Positions 36,713 through 49,469 of a DNA stretch of 64,000 nt are shown one piece after another (the first letter of the stretch is position 1; the number at the start of each line of letters is the position of its first letter). Origin of the DNA: Channa striata (lineage: Eukaryota > Chordata > Actinopteri > Anabantiformes > Channidae); NCBI GenBank assembly GCA_033026295.1, contig CM065177.1, positions 2,287,400 through 2,351,399 of the forward strand, written 5' to 3'. Below the pieces are notes generated by a model. It ran no database searches, was not told where the DNA came from, and saw nothing but the letters and a program-made list of their open reading frames with translations. The position numbers and the translations under genes are program-made.

Positions 36713-39235
36713 AGTAACCTGGTTGTCATTTTGCTAAAGTAGCCGTGAAGTATTGAATGTATGTATGTATGTATGTAATGAATCTAATCTGAGATCTTTA
36801 TCGTATTTGTATTTTCCCCACACACCCCCCACCACCTGCCATTTATTTTAACAGGGTGGCCAAAGCATTGGAACCACCTCCCAAAATAATAATATAATAT
36901 AGAAAGTTCCAAGTTGTATTGGTGTTGTCAGCTCCTGGCCTCTCCTGATGCACTTACTAAGTCTAGAGTGCTCTCTGTCAGTGACCAGATCTGCCTGTAA
37001 TTCAACATGCTAAATCAGCTACAAGGTAGATAACAGGGGTCGGACTAGTGCTAGGACCCTCCAAAATTACACCAAATTAATTAAAATCACCAAAAGCAAT
37101 TAGCGTGACTGGTGACTCTTACTTTTGATATTGGACAGAACTACAAGCCTACTGGTACTTTTTATTAATGCTTAATCGACTCTAATTGTTTCCCACCATC
37201 CATATCATCTGTCATTCCATTCAAACATTTTTTCTTGTGTGGCTTGGTGTCAGTAAATACCAAGAGTGTGAAACAGTTTGAACAAAACAAACTGTACAGT
37301 TTGGGCCCTTAGAGTTACAAGACACAATGAACCTGTGTTTTATGATGTATGGTGGGAATAACTTTGAACTCTGAACAGACATCAACAAACATGAACACTA
37401 AATATTCACAACAGAAATCCACTCAACAAAAGTCTCTCACTCTCTCTCTCCCTCACACACACACACACACACACTTACACACACCAGCTTAATGGGTGGT
37501 GGCATCATCATGTGCATCCTGAAGCTTGTTTTTCTTCACACCTTTGATTGCAGTGGTACCTCAGAGGGTGAGATGTCATTATGTGACAGTAAGCTGTGCA
37601 GGTTGGAACAGACTTTCTGCCCAGAGAGGCTCAGGTCAATGCCATTAGGAGAAACTAATGGGTCACAAACAATTACTTGGAGGCAACATTATTCCTCACT
37701 GGACTTCTCTTTGTTTTCGGAGTTTTGGCTAATGGCTACAATACAATGCAGTCTTACTCTCTTGCTCTTACTGTTTTACTCTGTCTTGCAAAATGAACAA
37801 AGACCCTTTGTTGTGTTTATGTATTGTACCAATCAAATATGAATATTGTCAAAGGTTTAAAGGAGTGACATAAAACAAAAAGTTATTACATGTAAATCTC
37901 AGCTAGTTTCAAGAAGAGACATGGAACTGAAAGAAAGTTCAAGGACAAAATGTATCTTTTCGGTCATAAAGTAAATGCTGTAAATAATGTAGTTAGAATA
38001 CTCTACATTGCAGTACATCTATGATTTTTTTTGCTTTTATTTTTATTTATAATTTCAATATTTATTTCTGTATTCCCAATACATTATACTACATTTTTTT
38101 CTTGTTATTATTATACTAAACAATTTTTGTGTTGACAGTCTTGTCACTAAGGAAAACTGCGAAAAACTGCATCAAGATTAAGATATTTGCTTTTAGCAAC
38201 AATGATCTAGACAAATATAGAATATTCTCGTGAAGATCATCTAGGATTTTCCAACCCTTTAAAAAACTTAAATCTACTTCTGAGGATGGCTAGAGAAAAG
38301 CATAGAATAGCAAATGAACAAAGATTTAGCACAACAAAAGGGTTTGGACTGTATGAAAACTGCAACAAATAAGAACTCTAGCAGGGATCATTTTATCACC
38401 CTGGATAACTATCCATCCCCACATACAACTCGAGATAGAAGTTCAGCCCGTTAGTTCAGACTCCATTTTAACTTTGCGTTGAGCTGACAGTCAGTGTCAC
38501 TGGCGAAGACTGACTCAAGTCCAGAAGAGGAGTGTTTGTGGAGCAAGAGGACACACTGGAGTGTCCAGCATCCACGTGTCCCTCTGTGAGGAGCAGCTGA
38601 TCCAGACCACCTCCTCCTGGACCTTCAATTAAGTTAAGTAAGAGACTCTTTCTTTTCTTTGACTTTATTGAAAGAGGGGAGAAGTCTAGAGTCCAGAATC
38701 CTAACGATGATGATGACTATGAAAGGCAAAGGGACAGTGCACTGGTAACCAGCAGAGGAAGGGAGGAATACAGCAGGGACACACACAAACAGAAAAATGA
38801 ATGCCTGTATACAAATTAAGAACAGTGAAAAACTAAAAGAGGAGAAAAACACCTCACTTATAACAATAACAGAGCACTCAGGACAACAGCTCTTAATGTA
38901 TTCATTACATCTTATAATATTTTATTTTAAAATATCCAGATAAGCAGAACAATAGGTCGTCGAACACTAAGATGCTGGAAACATGTTAAAAGAACTTGAT
39001 TCCTTACAGGCATCATGGCTGCATGTCAGCAAGTGTTGTCTTATTATTGTATCAGTAGTGCTGAGAAGTTTACTGAATAATGTTCAACCCCCTCCAACAA
39101 GAGAAATTCTCTTCTTTTTTATGCAAAGAGTCTTTGATCAGTTTAAACTCAACAGGGAACTTTGTGTTTATTTCCTTAAAATATAACTTCAGTGTTAGCA
39201 ATTTCTGTTGGGTTTTCTCTAAATGTTTGTATAGT
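36713..39235. other. No gene recognised; two microsatellites
   Basis: Contains an ATGT tetranucleotide run (36756-36777) and a TC/CA tract (37433-37475). The 116-codon open frame at 37492-37842 has no domain I know and no splice support. The rest looks like unique intergenic DNA. Confidence 0.5.
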
Positions 39236-39315
39236 CTTGACTTTATTATGTAAAGTGCCTTGAGATGACCTTGTTGTAAATTGGTGCTATATAAATAAAG
39301 TTGAATTGAATTCAT
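39235..39315 (+). repeat. LINE-type 3' tail (gctatataaataaagttgaattgaatt)
   Basis: Reads tgccttgagatgaccttgttgtaaattggtgctatataaataaa and ends in ATTGA units. This is a frequent teleost retroelement 3' end. A copy in the opposite direction begins at 49850. Confidence 0.6.
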
Positions 39316-39577
39316 TTGAATTGAAAATTCGGTTTTCTGCAGTTTTTTATGTAGCGAGTGTGATCGTTACCAATTTCTGTTTGAACTTTATACAAATTAT
39401 GACAGGAGTCTGCCGATTATTTGGAGCAGAGTTTATCACGTCAGAGGCTCAAATCAGCACGAAGATATATTCTGTTATTATAATTATTAAATAGACATAA
39501 AACAATGAAGTCAATGTCACTTGAGTAGACTCAAGAAAAGCAGAAAAGAAAGAAAAAAAAAATTTTTTTTTTAAATA

Positions 39578-39835
39578 TTGGTAAATGGTAAATTGTCTGC
39601 ACTGATATACTGCTTTTCTACCTATTAGTACTCAAAGCGCTTTACACTGCTTCTTACCTACCTATTCACACTCACATCTCACACTCATTTATACACCAAC
39701 TGCTATGCAGCTGGCCAACTCTCACCGGGAGCAACTGGGGGGGTCAGTGTCTTGCTTAAGGACGCTTCGAAATGTGACGAGAGGAGTTGGGGATCGAACC
39801 AAAAACTGTAGGATTGGTGGACGACTGCCCTACCA
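39578..39835 (+). repeat. Teleost repeat inserted in the L2 LINE
   Basis: Begins tggtaaatggtaaattgtctgcac, then caaagcgctttacactgct, cacactcatttatacacc, gagcaactgggggg and gtcagtgtcttgcttaaggac, and ends with ggggatcgaacc. It splits two segments that are contiguous in the LINE copy at 46985-48145, so it is younger than that LINE insertion. The opposite-strand relative is at 25110-25372. Confidence 0.65.
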
Positions 39836-40034
39836 ACTGCAGTGAGGTCACTGAGTGTGCAGAGTTTGGCAGGTCATTCCACCATTGTGGGATTACTAAG
39901 ATAAAGGGTTTTCCTTAGTGTCTTCTGTATAGTGTTGGGACCACCAGACGTTGTTTGTTGGCAGGGCGCACCAGATAAGAGGGATTGTAGACCTGAATGT
40001 GACCTTTCAATGTGAGCTAATCTTTTATATGACT

Positions 40035-40437
40035 TGGGAGTCATGCATCCTCTCAGTGACCGATTCATTCATTTTCATGCAGTACCTTCTCTCGCCACAT
40101 GGTGGCAGCTGCATAAGCTCAGTCAGCAGGACAGGAAACAGAAATGATTTGTTAACGTCTCACTCAACTGTGCGTCCATCCTCAGGGCCTCGTTCTTTTG
40201 TCACGTCCCAGCCAGGCTCTGTGGCGAGCATCAACCACTACAGTTTTATAATTGTTTTATAATTTGTCAGCCGAAGCAAACCATGTTGTCTTTAGTATAT
40301 AGTGTTTGAGAACCACGGCCCTTTTTACAACGCCCACAAGAGGGCTACAGCACCACTTGCTGTAAAATGAACGAAATGACTTAAAATGATTCGTTCAATT
40401 TACTGTTCGAGAGTAAAAGATCTGAGTAAGTCAAAAG
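40035..40437. mobile_element. Probable non-autonomous DNA element nested in the L2 LINE
   Basis: This block is absent from the homologous LINE copy at 46985-48145. Its edges mirror each other loosely: ctcagtgaccgattcattcatttt on the left and aaaatgattcgttcaatttactgttc on the right, the latter being an inverted version of gaacgaatcatttt. It contains no transposase. The ends suggest a hAT-like or other MITE, but the family is not certain. Confidence 0.4.
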
Positions 40438-41929
40438 AATCCAATTTCCCATCTCTAAACCCCATCAACAGTGCATTGCAGTAATTGAGACGAGATATGA
40501 CCAGCACCTGCACAATGAGTTGGGTTGTTTATTCCAACATATTCTGATGTTGTAGAGGACAAATCTACACAACCTACAAACTGAGAAGATGTGTTCTGTA
40601 AAGCTCCGGTGGTCATTGATGATGACCCCCATATTTCTGGCCGACTTAGCAGGGACGATCTTTGCAGATCCAATGTTGAAGCTGAAGATGTCTTTCTCTC
40701 ATGCAAACAGAGATGTCAAGCAGAGATGCGTGACAACACATTGAAGTCATTCAGTGAAAAGGACAGGAAGTGCTGTGTGTCATTAGCATAACAGTGAAAG
40801 GAAAAGCCATGTGAATCTATGATGGAGCCCTTGGATGGAAAAAAGAAGAGGACCAAGAACTGAGCCCTCCAGGTCTAGTAGAATTCAGACTGAAGAATTA
40901 CCTGCAGCTTTTGCAGACCGTAAGAATGGTCTGGATCCAGAGAACAGGTGGTTGGTTCGAGAGGAGAAAGGTGGATATGTTGTCCTCTGAGTAGAAAATG
41001 AGAAGTGTGAGGCACAGTGGGATGTAGTTAGCAAGATGTCATCATCTGGAGGAGAGAACTTGGAGCCGATGGCTGCCACCTTGTTAGTAAAGAAGGTGGA
41101 GTTGGAGGTGGGTAGAGCAGTGATTTGAAAGTTGAGAACAGTTTTCTGGTGTCCATGGTTTTGCTGAGCTTGTCCTTGTAGTAGTCAGTCTTTGCCCTAG
41201 TGACACTGTGAGAGAAAGGTGCTACAGCGAAGGCAGAATGAGACCAGTGGAAACCAGTCTCCAGTCAAACATGTTCAGGTGAGCAAGCACATTAGCCACC
41301 TGAGGTTTGTCTAGGTGGGTGTTCCCCAAGATCCCAGTATCATAAGAGGGCTGTCGTCTTCAGGGAACTGGGACAGCAGCACCAATGTTGATGCTGATGT
41401 TGTGCTATGTCACCGGTTTGGCTGGGAAGACTAGAACCTTTTGGAGATGTTGAGTTGAAGATGTCTTTCTCTCATCCAAGCAGAGATGTCAGAGAGACAG
41501 CCAGAGATGGGTGTCGAGACAGTATAGTCGTCCTGCGGAAAGGACAGGAAGAGCTGCGTGATGTCTGCATAGCAGTGATATGAAAAGCCATGTGAATGGA
41601 TGATAGAGAGCAGGGAAGAAGTATAGATGGAAAAAACGAGAGGACCGAGGAAAGAGCCCTGCGGTACACCAGTGGAGAGGTTATGAGAGTTAGAATCACG
41701 CCCCTGCCAGGATATCTAGTAGGTTTGTCCAGACAAGTAGGACTGAAACCAGGCTAGAGCTGGTCCAGTGATGCCCAAGTTAGAGACTGTATTCAAGAGA
41801 ATCTGATGGTTTACAGTGTCAAAGGCTGCCCACAGGTCCAGTAGAATCAAGACAGAAGAATTACCTGCAGCTTTAGCAGCCTGTAGGGATTCCACAACAA
41901 TCAGAATTGCCGTCTCAGGAATGACTACT

Positions 41930-42425
41930 CTTGATCAATCTTCAGTCTCCCCTTTATGTCTAAAATACTTGAAAAACTAGTTGCAAAGCAATTATGTGAC
42001 CACCAGCACAGAAAGAGGTTTGAAGACTTGCAGTCAGGATTTAGAGTTCATCATAGCACAGAAACCGCACTTCTGGCTTCAGACAATGGACAGGTCTCTA
42101 TACTAGTTCTATTAGATCTTAGTGCTGCATTTGACACCATTGATCACAGAATATTATTACAGAGACTAGAACATGTTATTGGAATTAAAGGAACAGCACT
42201 AAATTGGTTTAAATCGTATCTATCAGATAGATTCCAATTTTTTCATGTTAATGATGAATCTTCCACATACACAAAAGTTAGTTATGGAGTTCCACAAGGA
42301 TCTGTATCAGGACCAATACTCTTTACTCTATATATGTCTCCCCTTGGCAACATTATTAGAAAACACTCTGTAAATTTCCATTGCTACGCTGATGACACGC
42401 AGTTATTGAAATTGAATGAAGAGGT
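41930..42425 (+). mobile_element. L2-type LINE reverse transcriptase fragment
   Basis: About 160 codons from MSKILEKLVAKQL to a YADDTQL block near 42390. Recognisable RT motifs are SGFRVHHSTETALL, LDLSAAFDTIDH, VPQGSVSGPILF and the catalytic YADD. A short deletion after LCDHQHRKRFE and another before ASDNG have removed residues that related copies carry. The endonuclease and C-terminus are missing, so it is dead. It runs opposite to the neighbouring L2 fragments and directly abuts an RTE element. Confidence 0.8.
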
Positions 42426-43500
42426 AACTGGTGTGGAGTAGGAAATATTAAAGACTAGTAAGGGTAAAGTGAGTGGGTCCTGACAACATACCTGTGGAGG
42501 TATGGAAGTGTCTAGGAGTGTTGGTGGTAGACTTTCTAAATAGTTTGTTTAACAAGAACTTGGAGAGTGACAGGATCCCCAAAGAATGGAGAAGTGTAGT
42601 GGTGCCCAATTTTAAGAATAAGAGACATGTAGAGCTGTGAGAGCTACAGACAAATAAAGCTGATGAGCCAAACAATGAAGTTGTGGGAAAGAGCAGTGGA
42701 AGCTAGGCATAGGGTACAACAGATGCAGTAATAGTTTTGAGGATACTGATGGAGAAGTACAGTAAAGGTCACAGGAAACTGCACTGTGTCTTCATAGATT
42801 TAGACAATGTGTATGGATCTGCATCAAGTATCGGCTCTGAGCCCCTTCTTGTTTTGCACTGGCATTGTCATCTGTAGCCAGAGCAGGGAGCAGCTATAGG
42901 AAAATCTAGAGAGGTGGAGGTCTGGAAAGCAGAGGAAAGATTAGCCACAGAAAGACAGAATATATGTGTGTGAATGAGAGGGACCCAAGTGGAACAGTGA
43001 GTTTACAGGGTGCAGAGGCATAGAAGGTGCTAAGGACTTTATGTACATAGACTCAATGGTTCAGAGCAAAGGAGAGTGTGGAAAAGAGATGAAAAATAGA
43101 GTGCAAGCAGGCTGGGTGCAGAAAGGTTGATGTTGTACAGTTTAGAGACAGTGGCACTGAAGAAAAGGCAAGAGACTGAGCTGGAGGTAGCAGAGCTTAA
43201 GATGTTGAGGAATGAGTACATCAGAGGGACAGCTCCAGTTAGATGTTTTAGAGATAAAGTCAGAGAGGCCAGATTGAGTTGGTTTGTTTTGGTTTGGTTT
43301 GCGTTTGGTTTGTTCAGAGGAGAGATAATGAATATATCAGTAGAAGGATCTTGAGGTAGAAGTTGACAGGCATGGGGACTAGAGGAATAGCAAAGAGGAG
43401 CTCTATGGATGTAGTGAAAGAGGGCATGACATTAGAAGAGGAAAATGAAACGGAAGAGCCGAAAGGAAAAGCAGATGATGATGATGTGGCTTTGTCTAAT
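42426..43500 (+). mobile_element. Degenerate RTE-type LINE (RT and C-terminus)
   Basis: Frames broken by stops read IPVEVWKCLG, NLESDRIPKEWRSVVVP, then KLHCVFIDL near 42780-42810 and, after a deletion of the catalytic core, YSLETVALKKRQETELEVAE, LRNEYIRGTA and a tail equivalent to the insert at 34539-34763. The order matches an RTE-clade LINE. The YADD core is missing. A TTTGG-rich expansion at 43279-43315 interrupts the tail. Confidence 0.65.
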
Positions 43501-43784
43501 AAAGGCTTATCATTCCCACAGATACTGGAAGTGATCTTAGGAAGGACAGTAAGAGCAGTAGGATGGCCTCACTACCTCCTACGATACCTAGATTTTTAAC
43601 TGCTAACAGAATTCAAGGCTTGAAGTGAGTCATCACTGAAAAGTAACCTTGAGAGGAAACCTGTGACACCTTCATGGAAACACCTTTTCAAACAAATAGA
43701 CTGAAGTGGCACCTTCACTTGGCAAAGATGGTACTTAGCTACTTTCTCCAGCGCTAAGCACAATGGAGTGTCAGGTAATAAGAT

Positions 43785-44190
43785 GGGTTAAGATAAGATA
43801 CGACAGTATTAATCTGACAGTGGGGAAATTATTGTATTACAGCAGCAATAGAAACAAAGAACAAAAGAACAAGATAAAAGAAAAACAACAGTATTAACAG
43901 TGCAAACAATGTATTAAAGAATAAAGAATCTCATATCTGCATATGTACATGTTTAACAGTGGAAAAATATCATAGGTGAATATTGCACATCGCCTGGTTA
44001 ATTGCACAACAAAAAAATACTGTGTAATTGCACACTGTGTGTCATTGCAGTGATGCATTGTACAGTCTGACGGCTGTGGGGACGAATGAGTGATGGTAGC
44101 GCTCCATCCTGCACTCGGGGTGTAACAGTTGTGCAAAGCCTCCACAGTGTGGTGAAGGAGTTGGGAGGCGTTATCCATGATGGATCCATG
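43785..44190. repeat. Interspersed repeat of a family common in teleosts
   Basis: Starts agataagatacgacagtatt and cagtggggaaattattgtattac, then A-rich sequence, then ttgcacactgtgtgtcattgcagtgatgcattgtacagtctgacggctg and ends ggaggcgttatccatgatgg. I recognise the blocks and their order as a frequent teleost repeat but cannot name the family. Frames on the - strand are repeat-derived. Confidence 0.5.
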
Positions 44191-44939
44191 GTTTTAACTG
44201 TAAGCCACCTTGGGCTGGGGATATAGGCATTGTAAAAACACTAGAACATATTGCAAACAAATTCTATTTGCCATGTTTGTGTACTGATGACCAGAACTTT
44301 AATGGATCATGTGTTGAATATAAACAGTAATTAGAAAGTCTTAGAAAAGCCATTTTCAATAATAGCAACAAACATTGCCCTTAAGAGAGTTGTCTCCACT
44401 AAGACAAATGGTGAGGGGTCTTCAGAAAGAGGAAAATAAAATAGAGCTGTTTTTCCTATTTAATAATAAAAATATAACAATACGTTTTTTTATTTTACTG
44501 GTAAGTACATGTAACTGAAAAGTCCAGAAACACAGGCACTGAAAGCAGAGGGGGTCTGTATCAGTGAGTAGCAGATGCTGCTGTACCTTAAAAGACTCGT
44601 CACTGCCGGCAGCAGTGTATATAAATTGTTTATGTAGAGACAGAGCAGCACTTTATCCTTTAGTATTAACGTGATAGCAGCTCTCACACTTTTGAACACT
44701 GTGGCTTTTAGACAGTTTGACTCTGATCAAATGTACAGCTCATATTTTAACATTATTACCGCGTATGGCTATGGCTGTACAATTCGGGATGATTTTTGCC
44801 ATGCCATCTGCTGGTCGTGTCCACTGTGTTTTCCAACTTTAATGTAGATATTTCGGAACACATTACAGTTCTGTTTGCTGACAAGCTTTACAGAAATGCT
44901 GGTTTCAACTTCCAACAGCATGTGGCACCTGTCAACAGT

Positions 44940-45235
44940 GCCAAAAGCCTATCCTAGCTGTCATTGGGTGAGAGGCAGGGTCCACCCAATCTGGCTCAAG
45001 GCCAGAGAAAGACATGCACAGACAGACAACCATTCACACTCACATTCACACCTACAGGCAATTTTAGAGTCACCAACATTCGTGTGTTTGGACTGTGGGA
45101 GAAAACGGAGTACCCGGAAACCTACGTAAGCACAGGGAGAACATGCAAACTCCACACATAAAGGTCAGAGATGCAAACACACGACCTTGTGGCTTTGAGG
45201 TGCCAACACTGACCAACCTACCACGTGTTGCCTAT
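44940..45235 (-). repeat. Teleost interspersed repeat (gggagaacatgcaaactcc type)
   Basis: Contains ccattcacactcacattcacacctacaggcaatttt, gtttggactgtgggag, cggagtacccgg and gggagaacatgcaaactccacac. The family is related to the copies at 6820-7000 and 35533-35672, in reverse orientation. Confidence 0.65.
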
Positions 45236-45239
45236 TAGC

Positions 45240-46835
45240 TCCATCTTGTTCACATTAATGATCTATGGTTAAATATCACTGCTCCAAAATTGCAATTAAA
45301 ATTACCTAATTTATCACGGGTGATCTACACGTTTGCATTATTTTACAATTTTTTCTCATATATTGCTTGACCATTTTTGCTCTTCTGTAGATGAAAGAAC
45401 CTTTGTACTAGCTTAATGTAGATTGTTATGTTTCTCACACATCTGTATTGGCTGGATGACTACAGATGTTTACGTAGTTAATAATCTTGTCCAGCTGACC
45501 ACAGAGTCCTAATGGACATACGTTAAATGGATTTATATGTTATCATTATGTTTGCCACAGACTCGGGTGTGACTGAAATCTGTTACATATTATGCTCTTT
45601 ATTGGTACAATAGTTGGGACTGCACATGTGACTTTTTCTGAGAAACAAACCCTTAAGAGCTCAGTATACTTCAAAGAAACCACATCTAAAGGCAAAGGTC
45701 TTTATACGGGTTCCAAATGGCTAAAGGAAGAGTGAGAAGCCTGGAGTCATAAAAGAGGAGTGAGACGTGATGAATCGCACAAGTTAGGACAAGTCACTCA
45801 AAGTTCCTTCTACTTATAGGCATTCACTGCGTTGAATTTGGATACACCCGATGAGACAGACAGAGGTAGTCATGTAAACAATAAACTAGAAATCTTAAGA
45901 GAAAAGCTCAAATCCTGTCTACAATATGTTAATATCTGCAAAAGCTGGTTTAAAATGTTCTTCAGTTTTTACAGAAATCCCCTGACACATTAAGTATGTG
46001 CAGAGGGAAGCGCCAGGCTAATATTGAATTATTATAATTATTGAAATCAATTGTTACAGGATATTGCTTCTACCCAGTCTTTTACCCTCTGCTGTCACTA
46101 TGGTGTAGAGGGGACAGAGTGATGTAAGTTAACTTCTCTTATGTACTTATGTCTTCTTAGTACATAAACATTAGTAAGTTAGTTCAACAGTTGGTTTATC
46201 CACCAAAGAGCAATTATTCGTGCTGCAGTACAGTAACACTAAAACCCAGAAAATGCAAGTTAAGGGTTTGTAGGTTTTCGGATAGAATTTGACAAAGAAG
46301 ATTACTTTTTGTTTCTATCCATACACTAGTTGAATTACCAAATTAATAAGAAATGCATTCTATAGCAAAAACGTTCATTGTAACCATAATATCTAAGAAC
46401 ATATTTTACAGAGGCTGCATATATACGCTTTCGACTGATATTGCATATTTGTCAGACTGATTGTGGTTTATCTTAATGGTTTTTCCTTTTATTGTTTTAT
46501 TACGCTGTATAATCACTTACTTACAGTACTAAAGTTTATTGTATCTTCAAGAGCCAGAGAACAGAACGCATGTATTGACTTCAAAGTAGCAATATGCAGA
46601 CATGGAAACTTGTCATTCTCTCGCAAAGTTTGCAGTTTTATATCCAAGCAAAGCAAAGCACAGAAATAAACTATATCCTTGTTTTGCTCCCATGTGTTGG
46701 TTGTGGCTGTTTCTGGTTTAAAATAAACATTAGCTACCACTAACTAAAGTAATTCAATATGTCAAAGAGTCCTAGGGCAGGACTCTGAACCTGAACTTGC
46801 TCCTGGTAGGTCAGGAAAGTATCTTCAATTTAGAT
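45240..46835. other. No gene recognised
   Basis: AT-rich DNA without exon-like blocks. Nothing beyond short chance frames. Confidence 0.5.
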
Positions 46836-46837
46836 TT

Positions 46838-46905
46838 TACATTTACATTTAGTGATTTGACAGACTCTTTTATCCAAAGCGACTTGAACCTGAGGTACAA
46901 GGCCA
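46838..46905 (-). repeat. L2/SINE 3' tail, reverse orientation
   Basis: Reads acatttacatttagtgatttgacagactcttttatccaaagcgactt, the complement of the tail type found at 17795-17875. Confidence 0.55.
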
Positions 46906-46984
46906 GCAAAAAATCTACCGGTAAGTTAAAACATCAAAGCAAAGTGCTATTAAAGAAGTGTTTCTGTTTCATGACATGCAAGTA

Positions 46985-48145
46985 CGAGAAAGAGCTTTTT
47001 CTGCAGTTTTTTTTTTAGTGAGTGTGATCGTTAACAATTTCTTTCCACAAACTATGACAGTCTGCAGATTAATTGGAGCAGAGTTTATCATGTCAGAGGC
47101 TCAAATCAGCATGGAGATATTTTCTGTTATTATAATTATTAAATAGAAATAAAACAATAAAGTCAAGGCCACTGGAGTAGACTGAAGAAAGAGCAGAAAA
47201 GAAAGAAAATAAAATTTTAAGTGCATTTTTTTTAAATTTTGGGAGTGAGGTCGCTGGGCGTGCAGAGTTTGGCAGCTCATTCTAGCTTCGTGGGATCACT
47301 GAGCTGAAGTGTTTTCCTTGGTGTCTTCTGTGTGGCGCTGGGACCACCAGACGTCGTTCACTGGCCGAGCACAGTGGACGGGAGGGATTATAGACCTGAA
47401 TGATTGAGTTTAAGTAAGCCCGAGCTGTAGAGTTGATCACTCTGTGGGCAAGAGACAGAGCTTTGAACTGAATCCTTGCAGTCACAGGAAGCCAGTGCAG
47501 AGATCTTAAGAGCAAAGTGACGGGAGTCCTTTTTGTCTGGTTAAAACCCAGGAGTGGTGCTGCCTTTTGGATCACCTGCAGTGGATTGATCGTGCATGCC
47601 GTTAATTTCATCAACATTGCTTTGCAATAATCCAGACGAGATATGATCAATGCCTGCACGATAATGTTGACGATGTGTTCCGTGAAGCTCAGTTGGTCGT
47701 CAATGATGACCCCCAGATTTCTGGCCAACTTAGCAGGGACAGTCAATGCAGATCTAATGCTGATGCTGATGTTGGGTTGTGTCGAAGGTCTGGATGGGAA
47801 GACTAGAACTTTGGTCGTGGAGATGTTGAGCTGAAGATGTCTTTCTCTCATCTAAGCAGAGATGTCAGAGAGACAGGCAGAGATGTGTGACGTGACAGTA
47901 GAGTCGTCTGGTGGAAAGGACAGGAAGAGCTGTGTGTTGTCTGCATAGCAGTGATAGGAAAAGCTATGTGAATAGATAATAGAGCCCAGGAAAGACGTAT
48001 AGATGGAAAAAAGAAGAGGACTGAGAACAAAGCCCTGCGGTACACCGGTGGAGAGGTTATGAGAGTTAGAATCATGCCCCTGCCAGGATACCTCGAAGGT
48101 TCCTCCCGACAAGTAAGACCGAAGCCAGGCTAGATTTTTCATCGT
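46985..48145 (-). mobile_element. L2-type LINE, 3' half (RT C-terminus and 3' UTR)
   Basis: From the RT end on the - strand, the frames read SWQGHDSNSHNLSTGVPQG, YHCYADNTQLFLSFPPDD (catalytic YADD changed to YADN), ISACLSDIS, then RNLGVIIDDQLSFTEHI, LIISRLDYCKAML, LLRSLHWLPVTARI and SASERRLVVPAPHR. A 3' UTR runs down to about 46990. At least one frameshift separates the two long frames, near 47850. It is 5' truncated at about 48145. The copy at 39325-41905 is a close relative. Confidence 0.75.
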
Positions 48146-48739
48146 GACTGGCGTGTGAAGGCAGAATTATACTTCTCCGTCTGACCATGCTTGGACACGT
48201 TTGCACGTGTATAGTGTGAATAGCAGTATAGTGTTTAACAAACGAGGTAGACACAATCCGGAAATGGAAATTAAGTGTGCAATGTCTCTATGTGAGCAGC
48301 AATAAAATGGATAGGAGAACAGGAAAGGACAGGAAAGTTGAAAGGGAATACAGCCTGCTTGTGTGACAGATGCGGTGCATTTATGATGAAATGCTTTTTC
48401 AATATGTCACTGAAATCGCTCTGAAAACCCTCTTTTCTGGTGGCTCACAACAAAGTGTGGTTATTTTAGTAGACGTGTACACGCCACATTTCTGCCCTTT
48501 CACATATATGAGCAGTGGCAGCACATGGCCACTTGTGGAGGCTGAGGAACTTACTGGACTGTGCACTCAAAGGGAGTGGCCAAAACCTTGTAAAGGGGAG
48601 ACTCCTTCCTCCCTCTGTTCACCTTTGTGGGATAAACATCAAAACGTCACATGTTGTTGATGCAGCTTTTTCTCTGCACATGAACTTGAAGAAAGCATTC
48701 CAAGGTGAGTTAACACGACTGAGAATTTTCTTGGCATAT

Positions 48740-48830
48740 ATATATGTATATATTGTGTATTCATACTGTTAGCAAGTAATATAAATATTGTTTTTATATA
48801 TTAAATATATGTATACATGTATATATTCTG
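48740..48830. repeat. TA-rich simple repeat
   Basis: Alternating tatata, tgtata and tatatgtatacatgtatata runs; self-complementary and prone to cruciform formation. Confidence 0.8.
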
Positions 48831-49469
48831 ACATTTTATCCCTATTAATTTTTTCTGGATTTTTTTTATCCTAGTTTTGCATTTGGGTAGCATACCCCAG
48901 GATACCCCAAGCAGCTGTCTCTCGTCTCATTAGGAGGGGTCATACAAACTACTGAGTAGCATTCTGAGTTGCTGCAATGAAATTTCTCCAAAATGGACTG
49001 ATCTGCTGAATCATTTTTTCACTTTGATTCTTTGAATTCAGCCTTCTGTAGATTGATGCTTTTTATTTCCATCAAACAAAGGCATTATTTTGTTTTTAAC
49101 AATTGATCCAGTCCATATCAGTATAGATATCCAGCATGGATTTTCCCCCATTAAAATCTGATGGGTTTTTTTTATGTTTCTTTAATTTTTTTGATCAGTG
49201 TATATTACTGTTGTGATTTTAAAATATGTCAAAGCAATGTAAATTGCTTTTTCATTTTCATTTATAAATAAAAATGCCTCCAAAACTGTATCTAATCTAA
49301 TACGGACATGTTTTTGTATTACTTGACTTGACTAGATTGAAAGTGACTTTACTGAAATTAAACTGTGATATTGTTTTTACATCTTTCTCGTTTGAAAGAT
49401 CAAATCTAAGCAAGCAGGCCTGGATATCCAACTACCGTCATTCTACAGCTTGACACATCATTAAGGATT

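Larger units (their letters stand above)
39325..41905 (-). mobile_element. Degenerate L2-type LINE copies with nested insertions
   Basis: The 3' UTR block 39330-39575 aligns with 46990-47220, and 39838-40030 plus 40437-40700 align with 47244-47760, all in the same order. The segment 41460-41880 aligns with 47845-48140 and encodes, with frameshifts, the RT part of an L2-clade LINE. A partial second copy of that segment at 40680-40900 shows that two fragments are fused. Two foreign insertions interrupt it, at 39578-39835 and about 40035-40437. No intact frame remains. Confidence 0.65.

Noticed and set aside
41472..41699. Hypothetical protein on the - strand, similar to 47848-48075
   Set aside because: Both are alternate frames of the L2 LINE reverse transcriptase region.
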